Program-made: the position numbers and the translations under genes | DNA from: CADEEN01 sp963738425 | GTDB taxonomy: Bacteria > Pseudomonadota > Gammaproteobacteria > Burkholderiales > Burkholderiaceae_C | Direction of reading: 5' to 3' | Length of the DNA stretch: 64,000 bases | Assembly (NCBI GenBank): GCA_963738425.1 | Contig: CAVTWT010000003.1 | Span: 62,001-126,000 of the forward strand | Shown here: piece by piece, positions 33,741 to 43,287 of the stretch | Layout of the letters: the number at the start of each line of letters is the position of its first letter | Numbering within the stretch: the stretch's first letter is position 1 | Notes under the pieces: generated by a model | Seen by the model: only the letters and a program-made list of their open reading frames with translations | What the model was told of the DNA's origin: nothing | Database searches by the model: none

Positions 33741-34643
33741 CTAACCGCCGTCGTTGCCGACGCCCGCCGCCACATGCCCGGCCGGCACGTGCGGCGCGGC
33801 GTTGTCGATGTGGCCCGTCTGGTCGTCGAAGAAGAAGTCGGGCTCGAACTCGCGCAGGAACTCGCCTTTGGGCAGGCCGCCGAGGAACATCGCTTCGTCG
33901 ACGTCGATCTGCCAATCCATCAGCGTGCGGATCGCCCGCTCGTGCGCTGGCGCGCTCCGGGCCGTGACGAGCGCGGTGCGGATGCGCATGCCGGCCACCG
34001 GCTCGCGCTGCAGGCGGTGCAGCGCTTCGAGCAGCGGCTTGAACGGGCCGGGTGCGAGCGGCATGCCGGCGTGGTCACGCTCGTGGCTTTGAAAGGCGGC
34101 CAGGCCTTCGCGCTGGAAGACGCGCTCGGACTCGTCGGAGAACAGCACGGCGTCGCCGTCGAAGGCGATGCGGACTTCGCCCGGGTGCGCCTGCGACGCA
34201 CGTGCCGACTGCGTGATCACGCGCGCGGCAGGCACCGCGGCGGCCAGCGCCGAGCGCACGTCGGCCTCGTTGGTGGACAGGAACAGGTGCGCGTTCAGCG
34301 GCTTGAGATAGCGCCACGGGCTCTGGCCGCGCGTGAACACGCCACGCTCGATCGGCAGACCGTAGTGCTGGCAGGAGCGGAAGACGCGCATGCCCGACAC
34401 CGGGTCGTTGCGCGACAGGATCACCACTTCGACCAGCTTGGCGCCGTTGGCGTTGAACGCCAGCAGCTTGTTGACCAGCGAAAACGCCGCGCCCGGCCGC
34501 GCCGGCTGCTCGAGCCGGCCGAGCTGCAGTTGCATGTAGGCGCGGTCGTCGCGCGCCTCGAAGACGCGGTTCTCCTCTTCGAAATCGAACAGGGCACGCG
34601 AAGAAATGGCCACCACCAGGCGGCCGTCGAGGGAAGTGGCCAT
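33741..34643 (-). CDS. 5'-nucleotidase (PF06189 family)
   Basis: This 300-residue protein matches the bacterial members of the cytosolic 5'-nucleotidase I-like family. It opens LVVAISSRALFDFEEENRVF, with LVEVVILSRNDPVSGMRVF, the HAD-type DGDAVLFSDESE (about residue 163), LVTARSAPAHERAIRTL and the final DDQTGHIDNA acidic segment. The family dephosphorylates nucleoside monophosphates in the cytoplasm. The ATG at 34643 is chosen because the conserved strand starts within eight residues. It is convergent with the peroxidase gene and divergent from the diguanylate cyclase gene. Confidence 0.87.
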   Translation of the reverse strand: MATSLDGRLVVAISSRALFDFEEENRVFEARDDRAYMQLQLGRLEQPARPGAAFSLVNKLLAFNANGAKLVEVVILSRNDPVSGMRVFRSCQHYGLPIERGVFTRGQSPWRYLKPLNAHLFLSTNEADVRSALAAAVPAARVITQSARASQAHPGEVRIAFDGDAVLFSDESERVFQREGLAAFQSHERDHAGMPLAPGPFKPLLEALHRLQREPVAGMRIRTALVTARSAPAHERAIRTLMDWQIDVDEAMFLGGLPKGEFLREFEPDFFFDDQTGHIDNAAPHVPAGHVAAGVGNDGG

Positions 34644-34738
34644 GGCAAGGGCGATCGTAGCGGCCCGCGTGCGCTTTGCACGGCGGCCGGCCGACCCAGC
34701 CTCAAGACCAGGTCCGGGGCACCGACACAAGATGTGCC

Positions 34739-36541
34739 ATGGAATCTTCGTTCGTCGCGCGCCGCTGCGCCCGCCTCCTGTACTGCCTCGGGCTGGCGGC
34801 GCTGGCATTGCTGGTGCTGCCGGCGCATGCGAACGGGCCGCTGCCCTTGACCGACGACCAAGCCAGCATCGATCTATGGCCCGCGGTCACACTGCTGTCC
34901 GATCCGGAACACCGGTTCGACGAGCGCAGCGTGCTCGCGCGCCGGGCCGACTTCCGGCGCCCGGATGCGCCGCATGCCAACCTCGGTGTGCGCCGCGACA
35001 CGGTCTGGCTGCGCGTGCCGCTGCAGGTGCCGCGCAGCGAGCGCGGGCGCTGGGTTCTGGACATCGATTACGCGTCGCTCGACCGGGTCGACGTCTTCGT
35101 CGTCAGCGATGGCCTGGTGACACAACACCACCGACTGGGCGACGAGCTGCCGTTCGCCGAACGGCCACTGCCCACGCACTCACACGCGGTGCCGCTGGTG
35201 CTCGAAAGCGGCCTCGAGCAGGAACTGCTGCTGCGCGTGCGCACCACCAGTTCGATGATCGTGCCGCTGCACCTGATGGCCGAGGTGCCATTCCACGCCC
35301 GCCAGTCCCAGGTGCAGATGGTGCAGGGCATCATGGCTGGTATCGGCCTGTGCCTGTTTGGCTATTCGCTGGTGCACGCGTTCATGCTGCGCAGCGCGAT
35401 GTTCGCGTGGTACGGGCTGGCGGTGGCCAGCATGACGCTGTTCTTCTTCGCTTTCTACGGGCTGGCGCCGCAGCACTTGTGGCCAGGGCATCTCTGGCTG
35501 TCGATGAATGCGGCGCCGTTGCTGGTGCTGCTGGGCGTGGTCTGCGGGGTGCGCTTCATCGGCGTGACGCTGCAGGTGCGCGAGCTGTCGCACTGGCTGC
35601 ACTGGGCTCAGGCGCTGGTCTGGATCGGTGCGGCGGTCAGTGCCGCCGCGTTCGCGCTCGGTGCGATCGACTACCGCCTGGCCCAGCTGGCCGGCACCGT
35701 GTTCGGCGTGCTGTGCATGCTGGTCACGCTGCCGGCGGCGTTGCTGTCGGTGCGCCGCGGCGACCGTGCGGCCTGGGTGCTGACCATCGGCTGGACGGCG
35801 TACGCCATCGGCGCGTTCACGATGGCGCTGTTGCTGCGTGGCAAGGTGCCCTTCAACACCTGGACTGACTACGCCATTCAGGTCGGCTCGGTGACGCAGA
35901 TGCTGTCGTGGCTGGTGGTGCTGAGCTTGCGCATGGAGGAGGTGCGCCAGTCGGCGCACCGCGTGCACGCCGAGCGCGACGTGATGCGTTCGCTGGCCGA
36001 GACCGACGCGCTGACCGGCCTGCCCAACCGGCGCGGCCTGCGCCAGCGCCTGGAGGCGAGCCTGCCGGCCTGCGCACCGGGGCGGCTGGGCGCGCTGTTC
36101 ATGGTCGATCTCGACGGCTTCAAGGCCGTCAACGACCGCCTCGGCCACGACGCCGGCGATCTCCTGCTCAAGGCGGTGGCCGAGCGCCTGCGTGGGCTCG
36201 TGCGTGCCGGTGACAGCGTGGCCCGCCTGGGCGGCGACGAGTTCGTGATCTGCGCCGACGGATTGCCCGGCGCCAGCGAGGCGCAACGCCTGGGCGAGAA
36301 GTTCGTGCAGGCCTTTCACCAGGCGCCGTTTTCGATCGACGGCCAGCCTTGCGAGGTCGGCCTGACCGTGGGTTACGCGCTGGCGCCGCTCGACGGCAGC
36401 GACGCCGACGCGCTGCTGAAACGCGCCGACGCGGCGCTGTACGCTGGCAAGGCCGCAGGCAAGGGCCGCGTGCTCGGCGCGCACCAGATGCGCGCCGACA
36501 GCGAAGGCTTCCGCGCGCAGGTCGCTACAGAGTCAGTGTGA
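34739..36541 (+). CDS. Membrane diguanylate cyclase (7TMR-DISM + GGDEF)
   Basis: This 600-residue protein has a signal peptide ending at AHANG, a periplasmic 7TMR-DISM extracellular domain (about residues 30-185, with DTVWLRVPLQVPRSERGRWVLDIDY), seven membrane helices (about 195-400), and a C-terminal GGDEF domain. The catalytic motif is intact: LGGDEF at about 497-502. The product-inhibition I-site RAGD sits five residues before it. DALTGLPNRRG marks the domain start. It should make cyclic di-GMP in response to a periplasmic ligand, possibly a carbohydrate. There is no EAL domain. It converges with the AAA+ gene, overlapping it by 9 bases. Confidence 0.93.
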   Translation: MESSFVARRCARLLYCLGLAALALLVLPAHANGPLPLTDDQASIDLWPAVTLLSDPEHRFDERSVLARRADFRRPDAPHANLGVRRDTVWLRVPLQVPRSERGRWVLDIDYASLDRVDVFVVSDGLVTQHHRLGDELPFAERPLPTHSHAVPLVLESGLEQELLLRVRTTSSMIVPLHLMAEVPFHARQSQVQMVQGIMAGIGLCLFGYSLVHAFMLRSAMFAWYGLAVASMTLFFFAFYGLAPQHLWPGHLWLSMNAAPLLVLLGVVCGVRFIGVTLQVRELSHWLHWAQALVWIGAAVSAAAFALGAIDYRLAQLAGTVFGVLCMLVTLPAALLSVRRGDRAAWVLTIGWTAYAIGAFTMALLLRGKVPFNTWTDYAIQVGSVTQMLSWLVVLSLRMEEVRQSAHRVHAERDVMRSLAETDALTGLPNRRGLRQRLEASLPACAPGRLGALFMVDLDGFKAVNDRLGHDAGDLLLKAVAERLRGLVRAGDSVARLGGDEFVICADGLPGASEAQRLGEKFVQAFHQAPFSIDGQPCEVGLTVGYALAPLDGSDADALLKRADAALYAGKAAGKGRVLGAHQMRADSEGFRAQVATESV

Positions 36542-37483
36542 ACCGGTGACAAAGCCGATCGGCCCGCGCTTCGGGTTGGCGTCGGGCAGGTCGCCGGGCT
36601 CGATGGTGTCGCGCCCCGCCAGCCGTGCGTTGCCGAAGGCGGCCGTCCAGGCGCGCCGCATCTCGCGGGGCGCCAGTTCGCTCATGCGGTCGAGCACGGC
36701 GTCCGACGGCTCGGCCGGGAAGCGCTCGCCCCAGCGGTGGCCATCGCGCAGCCGCGTGTACAGGCGCTGCGCGATCGCGCGCGCGGCGTCGCGATCGGGT
36801 GCTGCAACTTCATAGACATTGACGCGGTTCAGGATCGGCTCGGGGATGGCGCGATCGTCGTTCGCGGTAGCGATCCAGATGACCTGGCTGGCGTCGATCG
36901 AGACCTCGGCGAATTCGTCGGTGAAGTCGGCCGCGGTGTCGTGCTCGAGCAGGCTGTACAGCGCACCGAGCGGGTCGTAGGCGTGCTCGCCGCGCGAGGC
37001 CTTGTCGATCTCGTCGACCACCATCACCGGGTTGGCGTACGGACCATCGACCAGGGTTTCAAAGACCTTGCCCGGGCGCGCGCCCTTCCACTGGCTGGAG
37101 GCACCGGACAGCACCCAGCCGGCGGTCAGGCTCGACATCGAGACGAAGCCCATGCCGGTGCCGAGCAGTGCGGCCAGCTCGCGCGCGAAGTGGGTCTTGC
37201 CGACGCCCGGCGGCCCCAGCAGCAGCATCGGCGTGATCTCCAGGCCGTCGCCGCTGTCGTGTGTCAGCGCCAGCTGGCGTTTCAGGTCGTCGAGCACGGC
37301 ATGGAAGTTGGGCAGCTCGTCGTAGAGGTGCTCCATCGCCGGCAAGCCGGACGGCTTGACCTGGAAGCGCTCGGGCCCGCGCTCCAACATGCGCTCGTAG
37401 GTGTGGCGCAAGGGCTCATGCTCCTGCGCCGGCAGCCGGGCCAGGCGCTCGTGCACGTCGGCGCTGCGGTACACGCTGCGCAT
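36533..37483 (-). CDS. Stand-alone Lon-like AAA+ ATPase
   Basis: The 316-residue AAA+ module has Walker A LLLGPPGVGKTH (about residue 88-99), Walker B VMVVDEIDKAS (about 150), sensor-1-type VIWIATANDD and an arginine-finger region ILNRVNVYEV that matches Lon proteases. The Lon N-terminal and protease domains are absent. Upstream of the ATG at 37483 the same frame remains coding-like (EHGGRNAAKIGIAQ), while an ATG at 37548 starts MTDTNPVPS in another frame. The real start is therefore probably 37548 with one base error near 37520. Its role may be remodelling of a partner protein. Confidence 0.85.
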   Translation of the reverse strand: MRSVYRSADVHERLARLPAQEHEPLRHTYERMLERGPERFQVKPSGLPAMEHLYDELPNFHAVLDDLKRQLALTHDSGDGLEITPMLLLGPPGVGKTHFARELAALLGTGMGFVSMSSLTAGWVLSGASSQWKGARPGKVFETLVDGPYANPVMVVDEIDKASRGEHAYDPLGALYSLLEHDTAADFTDEFAEVSIDASQVIWIATANDDRAIPEPILNRVNVYEVAAPDRDAARAIAQRLYTRLRDGHRWGERFPAEPSDAVLDRMSELAPREMRRAWTAAFGNARLAGRDTIEPGDLPDANPKRGPIGFVTGSH

Positions 37484-37548
37484 CTGCGCGATGCCGATCT
37501 TGGCGGCGTTGCGGCCGCCGTGTTCGAGGGGACGGGGTTCGTGTCAGT

Positions 37549-37840
37549 CATGCGGACCTTTCGCGAATCAGCCTGTGGCCCAGATTGAAGCAAGTGCGCG
37601 CGCGATGCAAGCCTGCAAATGACCGCCATCCCCAATCCGATTGCGGGGCACGCACGCAGGGACCGTGCCGGTGTGCAACAAGTCGCATCCCGCGGGCCGC
37701 AGTCTGCGCGTGCGCGACGACACCGGCGTGAGACGCAGGCGGCGCGGAAACGTCGCGCGGCGACTGCACACAACCGGTCACGGCTGACGGCGCGCGCGCG
37801 GTTCACACTTCGAACGCAGACCAACGCCAACGAAATCGCC
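37549..37840. other. Divergent gap between the AAA+ gene and the tandem small genes
   Basis: These 290 bases contain no convincing coding frame. They include ATTCGTGAAAG-type AT-richer sequence near 37560 and several CGCG-rich runs. No DnaA-box cluster, RNA gene or clear terminator is visible. It presumably holds the promoters of the AAA+ gene and of the small genes. Confidence 0.5.
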
Positions 37841-38040
37841 ATGAACGCTCTCGATAACAACCCGCCCGTTCTACCGCAGTGAAGCCTTCCCCGAAGACGT
37901 CGCCGATCTCGTCGAGCCGAGCCTTCCACGGCTGCGGTGCCGCGCGCATGCCGCGCCGGCGGCGCCATGTGGCGATGCTGTGGTTGCTCGGCCTGCTGCC
38001 TCTGGCGGCGCTGGCCGTCGGCGCGAGCTGGGCGATCTGA
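37841..38040 (+). CDS. Small putative single-span membrane protein, copy 1 (frameshifted)
   Basis: The ATG at 37841 starts MNALDNN. After one extra C the frame gives RPFYRSEAFPEDVADLVE (37863-37916), and after another extra base RAFHGCGAARMPRRRR and a hydrophobic helix, HVAMLWLLGLLPLAALAVG, ending at 38040. The protein would be about 65 residues, soluble at the N-terminus with one C-terminal membrane helix. The motif recurs almost unchanged in the next gene. Neither copy is open from its ATG as sequenced. I recognise no family. Confidence 0.55.
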
Positions 38041-38065
38041 GCAGCCCGGACTGCGCGACGACGCC

Positions 38066-38277
38066 ATGAACGCTCTACAAAAACCACTGAAGACGCCCGC
38101 CCGTTCGAGCGCAGCGAGGCTGTTCCGGAAGATGTCGCCGACCTGATCGAGCGCTCGACGTTCATTGCCGCGGCGCGGTACCGCACCCGCCCATCGCGAT
38201 TGTGGCTGTTGAGCCCACTGCCGATCGGCGCTGCCGCCGGCCTCGCCGTCGCGGTGCTGCAACGCCTGCTGCACTGA
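38066..38277 (+). CDS. Small putative single-span membrane protein, copy 2 (frameshifted)
   Basis: The ATG at 38066 starts MNALQKPL, the same MNAL as copy 1. The coding signal then lies in another frame: RPFERSEAVPEDVADLIE (38098-38151), RSTFIAAARYRTRPSR and a hydrophobic helix LWLLSPLPIGAAAGLAVAVL, ending at 38277. Fifteen of eighteen residues of the RPF motif match copy 1. A single base change near 38090 would join start and body into about 70 residues. It lies between the AAA+ gene and gspF, and a tandem duplication is the likely origin. Confidence 0.58.
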
Positions 38278-38314
38278 AAGTCTTAGCGGGGGCGCCGAAG
38301 GCGCTTCGGGGCGG

Positions 38315-39529
38315 CTACTTCACCCAGGTGTTGAGCTGGATGATCGGCATCAGCACCGCCAGCATGATCACCAGCACGACGGCGCCCATCGCGCCGATCA
38401 AGAGCGGCTCGAGGATGGTGGCCATGCCCATCGCGCGGCGCTGGACCTCGCCGCTGAGCTGATCGGCCGCGCGCTGCAGCATCTTCGGCAGCGTGCCGGT
38501 CTGCTCGCCCAAGCGGGCGAACATGGCCAGCAGCCCCGGAAAGCGTTTCTTCGACGCCATCGCATTGGCCAGCGGCGCGCCTTCGCGGACCTGCACCAGC
38601 GCGGCCATCGCGTCGGCGCGCATGGCGCGGTTGGATTGGGTTTCGGCCGCGGCTTGCAGCGCTTTCAGGATCGGCACGCCGGCGCCGGCCAGCATTGCCA
38701 GCGTGCCGGCAAAGCGCGCTGCGTTGTAGCCGCGGGCCAGCCGGCCGACCAGCGGCAGCGTCAGCCAGAAAGCGTCGAAACGCTCGCGAAAGGCGTCGCC
38801 GCGCAGGGCAGTCATCAAGGCGATGCCACCGGCCACCCCGGCCAGCAGGACCAGCCAGCCCCACTCGCGGACGAAGGCTGACAGCGCCAGCATCGCCACC
38901 GTCAGGAAGGGCAGGGTGCGTTTGCTGCCGGCATAGACGCCGGCTACCTGCGGCACGACATAGGTCAGCAGCGCGATGACGATGACGATGGCGATCAGCG
39001 AGACGATCGCTGGGTAAAGCATGGCGCCGATGACCTTGGACTTCAGTTGCTGGCGGGCTTCGAGGTCGTCGGCCATGCGCTCCAGCACCGGGCCAAGTGC
39101 GCCGCTCTGCTCGCCGGCGGCGACCACGGCGCGGTAGACATCGTCGAACTCGCGTGGCGCGGTGGCCAGCGCCCGCGCAAAGCTGTTGCCGGCATTGACC
39201 TCGCTGCGCAGGTGCGCGACCAGCTCGCGCTGACGCGGCTCTTCGCTGTCTTCCATCAACGCGGTCAGCGCACGTTCGAGCGGCAGGCCGGAACCCACCA
39301 AGCCGGCCATCTGCCGCGTCCAAACGGCCAGGCCGGTGCCGTTGAAAACACGGCGCTTGAAGCGCGAGGCCACTTCGTCGTTGGCGGCCTGCACGACCAT
39401 CGACACTTCGAGCGGCACCAGGGCCTGAGCCCGCAACTGAGCGCGCGCCGCCTTGGCGTTGTCGGCTTCGACCAGGCCGCTCTTGGGCTTGCCGTCGGCG
39501 TCGAGGGCTTCGAACTTGTAGGCGGGCAT
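38315..39529 (-). CDS. gspF: Type II secretion inner-membrane protein GspF
   Basis: The 404-residue protein has the GspF layout: an N-terminal YKFEALDADGKPKSGLVEA domain, two cytoplasmic T2SSF domains each containing the conserved helix bundle (FARALATAPREFDDVYRAVV and LARGYNAARFAGTLAMLA) and three membrane helices (about 170-190, 220-240, 375-400). GEQSGALGPVLERMADDLE and GEQTGTLPKMLQRAADQL are the duplicated GE-x-G-x-L signatures. It is the platform protein linking the GspE ATPase to the GspLM complex. The ATG at 39529 is chosen since MPAYKFEA is the usual start. It is last in the gsp operon. Confidence 0.95.
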   Translation of the reverse strand: MPAYKFEALDADGKPKSGLVEADNAKAARAQLRAQALVPLEVSMVVQAANDEVASRFKRRVFNGTGLAVWTRQMAGLVGSGLPLERALTALMEDSEEPRQRELVAHLRSEVNAGNSFARALATAPREFDDVYRAVVAAGEQSGALGPVLERMADDLEARQQLKSKVIGAMLYPAIVSLIAIVIVIALLTYVVPQVAGVYAGSKRTLPFLTVAMLALSAFVREWGWLVLLAGVAGGIALMTALRGDAFRERFDAFWLTLPLVGRLARGYNAARFAGTLAMLAGAGVPILKALQAAAETQSNRAMRADAMAALVQVREGAPLANAMASKKRFPGLLAMFARLGEQTGTLPKMLQRAADQLSGEVQRRAMGMATILEPLLIGAMGAVVLVIMLAVLMPIIQLNTWVK

Positions 39530-39622
39530 CAGCAGGGCGCCGGGCCGCCCCAAGCCCGGCTACGCCCACCCGGGGGGCAGCGAAGGGCCGAAGGCACAAG
39601 CTTGGGGGTTGTCACTACAGAC
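39530..39622. repeat. GC-rich REP-like intergenic repeat, variant
   Basis: The gap between gspE and gspF holds GGGCCGCCCCAAGCCCGGCTACG then CACCCGGGGGGCAGCGAAGGG. The G-run and C-run core and its place inside an operon resemble the repeats at 23981, 24883 and 62475. Confidence 0.45.
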
Positions 39623-41044
39623 TTACTCGCGGGTGACGCGCAGGACTTCTTCCGGCGACGTCACGCCCTCAACCACCAGCCGCTCGCCGTCTTCCCGCAT
39701 CGGCCTCAGGCCGGCATTCTCGGCAGCCACGAAGAGCTGGCTCTCGGCGGCGCGGTTGTGGATCAGCGCGCGCACCTTGTCGTCGGCGGTCATCAGTTCG
39801 TAGACGCCGGTGCGGCCCTTGTAGCCGGTGCGCCCGCAGTCTTCGCAGCCGACAGGGTGGTAGCGGCCGCGGTCGTCGCGCGTCTTGCAGGTGTTGCACA
39901 GCTTGCGCACCAGGCGCTGCGCCAGCACGCCGAGCAGCGAACTGGACAGCAGGTAGGGCTCGACGCCCATGTCGATCAGGCGTGTCACCGACGACGGTGC
40001 GTCGTTGGTGTGCACCGTGGCCAGCACCAGGTGGCCGGTCAGCGAGGCCTGGATGGCGATCTGCGCGGTTTCGAAGTCGCGGATCTCGCCGATCATGATG
40101 ACGTCCGGGTCCTGGCGCAGGATCGAGCGCAGGGCCTTGGCAAACGTCAGGTCGATGCGGGCGTTGATCTGCGTCTGGCCGATGCCGGGCAGCTCGTATT
40201 CGATCGGGTCTTCGACGGTGAGCACATTGGTCGTGCTGGTTTCCAGCGTCTGCAGGCCGGCGTAGAGCGTCGTCGTCTTGCCGGAGCCGGTCGGGCCGGT
40301 GACGAGCACGATGCCGTGCGGCTGCTGCACCAGTTGCTTGAACTTGGTGAGCACGTCGCCGCTCATGCCCAGCGACTCGAGCGTGAACTTGGCTTCGCCC
40401 TTGTCCAGCAGGCGCAGCACGGCGCGCTCGCCGTGGGCGTTGGGCAGTGTCGACACGCGCACGTCGATGGCGCGGCCGCCGATGCGCAGCGAGATGCGGC
40501 CGTCCTGCGGCAGGCGCTTCTCGGAGATGTCGAGCTCGGCCATGATCTTCAGGCGCGAGATCAGCGCGGCGTGCAGCGCGCGGTTGGGCTCGACGACTTC
40601 GCGCAGCGTGCCATCGACACGGAAGCGCACCGAAGAATTGCGCTCGTACGGCTCGATGTGAATGTCGCTCGCGCCGTCTTTCGCGGCCTGCGTCAACAGC
40701 GCGTTCAGCATGCGGATGATCGGCGCGTCGTTGGCCGCTTCGAGCAGGTCTTCCACCGCCGGCAGATCCTGCATCATGCGCGACAGATCGACCGCCGACT
40801 CGACTTCGCCGACCACCGCCGCCGCACTCGATTCACCGCCAGCGTAAGCGGCCTGAATGCGCTGCGCCAGCGTGGCAACCGGCTCGCGCTCGAAGCGCTG
40901 CACGCCATAGACGCGCGTCACTTCCGACAGCGCTGCCGGCGATGCATGCTCGCCGGCCCACAGCGTCAACTCGCGGCCGTCGTCTTCGAGCAGCAGCGTG
41001 TTGGCCTTGGCAAAGGCGTAGGGCAGGGGGTGGCGGGAGCCCAT
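39623..41044 (-). CDS. gspE: Type II secretion ATPase GspE
   Basis: This 473-residue secretion ATPase has an N2 domain followed by NDAPIIRMLNALLTQA, SDIHIEPYE (Asp box), Walker A VTGPTGSGKTTT (about residue 250), Walker B VIMIGEIRD, the His box TGHLVLATVHTNDAPS, and the zinc-binding tetracysteine LCNTCK plus CEDCGRTGYKGR. It hydrolyses ATP to drive pseudopilus assembly at the inner membrane. It begins at the ATG at 41044, about 16 bases after the gspD stop. The open frame extends upstream only through gspD sequence. Confidence 0.95.
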   Translation of the reverse strand: MGSRHPLPYAFAKANTLLLEDDGRELTLWAGEHASPAALSEVTRVYGVQRFEREPVATLAQRIQAAYAGGESSAAAVVGEVESAVDLSRMMQDLPAVEDLLEAANDAPIIRMLNALLTQAAKDGASDIHIEPYERNSSVRFRVDGTLREVVEPNRALHAALISRLKIMAELDISEKRLPQDGRISLRIGGRAIDVRVSTLPNAHGERAVLRLLDKGEAKFTLESLGMSGDVLTKFKQLVQQPHGIVLVTGPTGSGKTTTLYAGLQTLETSTTNVLTVEDPIEYELPGIGQTQINARIDLTFAKALRSILRQDPDVIMIGEIRDFETAQIAIQASLTGHLVLATVHTNDAPSSVTRLIDMGVEPYLLSSSLLGVLAQRLVRKLCNTCKTRDDRGRYHPVGCEDCGRTGYKGRTGVYELMTADDKVRALIHNRAAESQLFVAAENAGLRPMREDGERLVVEGVTSPEEVLRVTRE

Positions 41045-41060
41045 CGTTGGCTTTCGACGC

Positions 41061-43287
41061 TCAGTTGGTCTTCGGCGCCGAGGCTGTGTCCGCGGAGGCC
41101 GGGGTGACAGCGGCGGTACGGCCGAGGCGGCGGCTTCGGCGGGCACGCTGCGGCGGCAGCACCGGCGCTTCATTGATCGGCAGCAACAGGTGCTGTGACG
41201 GCTGCGAGCCCTTTCTGCTGCGCGCGGATCAGGTCGTAGCGGTCGAGCGTGAGCTTGTTGGCGTCTTCCGGCCGTGCGCATGACGATCGGGCGCAGGAAG
41301 ACCATCAGGTTGGTGCGCTTGCTTGGTGCGCGACTCGCTGCGGAACAGGTTGCCGACGAATGGAATGTCGCCGAGCAGCGGCACCTTGGTCTTGCTGTCC
41401 TCGAAGCGGTCCTCGATCAGGCCGCCGAGGACAAGGATCGCGCCGTCATCGACGATCACGTTCGACTCGATCGAGCGCTTGCTCGTGGTCGGGCCGGCGC
41501 CGCTCGGTGCCGGCGGCCTGGCCGACCACGTCGGAGCTCTCCTGGAAGATCGTCAGCCGCACGTGCCGCCTTCGCCGATCTGCGGCTTGATGCGCAGCGT
41601 GATGCCGACGTCCTTGCGTTCGATGGTCTGGAACGGGTTGGTCGTGCCGGTGCCGGTGCTGGTGAACTGACCGGTGATGAAGGGCACGTTGCTGCCGACG
41701 ACGATCTTGGCCTCTTCGTTGTCGACCGTGATCAGGTTCGGCGTTGACATGATGTTGGTGTTCGGCTGCGTCTGCAGGAACTGCGCGATCGCGGCCAGCG
41801 CCGTACGAGCCGCCGAAGTCGCGGATCACGCCGATGTTCAGGCCGCCCCGAGCGCCGGGAGGTTGCCAGCCGCGCCGCGGTGGTCGTGATGCCCGCGATG
41901 TCGGGCACCCCGACAGGTTGAGCGGTGTTGCTGCGCTGCCGAGGTTGGTGCCGATGACGCCGACGTTTTTGTCGCCGTCCTTGCCGATCAGGCCCTGCCA
42001 CTGGAAGCCGAAGTCGGCGGCGTTGTCGCCCCCGACCTCGACGATCAGGCTTTCGATGTAGACCTGCGCACGGCGGGTGTCGAGCTGGTCGATCATCGAG
42101 CGCACCTGGCGGTACATCGGCTCGGCGGCGGTGATGATCAGCGAGTTGGTCGACGGGTCGGCCTGGATGAAGCCGCCGGTCGACGGCCCGGCCGAGGCCT
42201 GGATCGGCGCGGTGGCCTGCGGCGATGCGCCCGCCGCACTGCCTTGCTGTTGCAACTGCTGTTGCTGCTGCGGCTGCGTCGCCGAGATACCACCACCGCC
42301 GCCACCACTGCCGGTGGTCGTGAAGGCCGCGCGCAGGACCTGCGCCATCTTGGTCGCGTCGGCGTTCTTCAGGTGCACGACCCAGATGTTGCCCGCCGGT
42401 CCACCCGTCGTGTTTGCCCGGTCGAGCTTGTCGACGATGCCGCGCACCTGCGCCAGCTTGGCCGCGTTGCCCGAGCGCACGATCAACGAGTTGCTGCGCG
42501 AGTCGGCGATCACCGACAGCGCGCCGCCGGCCGCCGTGGGCACGCCCGGCACCGTACCGGCGCTGCCGCCGTCGGACAGGCGCTGCACCAGCGGTGCCAT
42601 GTCGGCGGCGACGCCGAACTTCAACGGCAGGATTTCGATGTCGCCAGCGGCCGGCTGGTCGAGCGCGGCAATGATCTTGCCGATGCGCGACAGGTTGTCG
42701 GCGTAGTCGGTGATGATCAGCGAGTTGTTGCCCGGATTGGCGTTGATCGTGTTGTTCGGGCTGATCAACGGCCGCAGCACGGCCACCAGGTTGTTCGGGT
42801 TCTCGTGGTTCAAGCGGAAGATCTGCGTCAGGATCTGGTCGCCGCGCCGGCCCGAGTTGCCGATCGACACCGTACCGGCCTGCAGCTTCGCATCGGCTTC
42901 GGGCACGACCTTCAGCAAGCCGGCGTTTTCGACGACCGTGAAGCCCAGCCCGCGCAGCGCCGACAGGTAGTTCAGGTAGGCCTCGTTGACTGTCAGCGGT
43001 GTCTCGCTGTAGACGGTGATCGCGCCCTTGACGCGCGGATCGACGACGATCTGCCGGTTCATCATCGCGCCGATGGCGCGTGTGACCGCTTCGATGTCCT
43101 GATTGACGAAGTTCATCGTCACCCGCGTGGCACCGCGCTGCGCGGCTGGCTTCTTGGCGGGCGCGGCCGGTGCTGCGGCCTGTGCGAACAGCGTGCCGGG
43201 CGTCGTCACGCCGACGGCTGCGGCGAGGACGGCCGAGCCGATGCGTTGCAGGCGGGGAGTGAGTTGTCGTTGTTGCTTCATGGTCAT
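41061..43287 (-). CDS. gspD: Type II secretion secretin GspD, multiple frameshifts
   Basis: The first 480 residues read cleanly: a signal peptide, then N0 (VTMNFVNQDIEAVTRAIGAMM), N1-N3 domains with IFRLNHENPNNLVAVLRPLI and NSLIITDYADNLSRIGKIIA, a glycine/glutamine-rich linker, and the secretin entry VYIESLIVEVGGDNAADFG. Between about 41890 and 41070 the frame breaks at least five times, yet all parts are present: GGLNIGVIRDFGGSYG, MSTPNLITVDNEEAKIVVG, TIERKDVGITLRIKPQIGEG, GAILVLGGLIEDRFEDSKTK, VPLLGDIPFVGNLFRSES and VFLRPIVMRTA. A decayed gene would have lost some. It forms the outer-membrane channel. The start overlaps gspN by 4 bases. Confidence 0.9.

Noticed and set aside
37549..37840. 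Replication origin candidate
   Set aside because: No DnaA-box cluster, no AT-rich unwinding region and no dnaA or dnaN gene nearby.
38041..38065. Possibility that the two small genes are one longer gene
   Set aside because: Each has its own MNAL start, RPF motif and hydrophobic helix followed by a stop, so tandem duplication is a better explanation.
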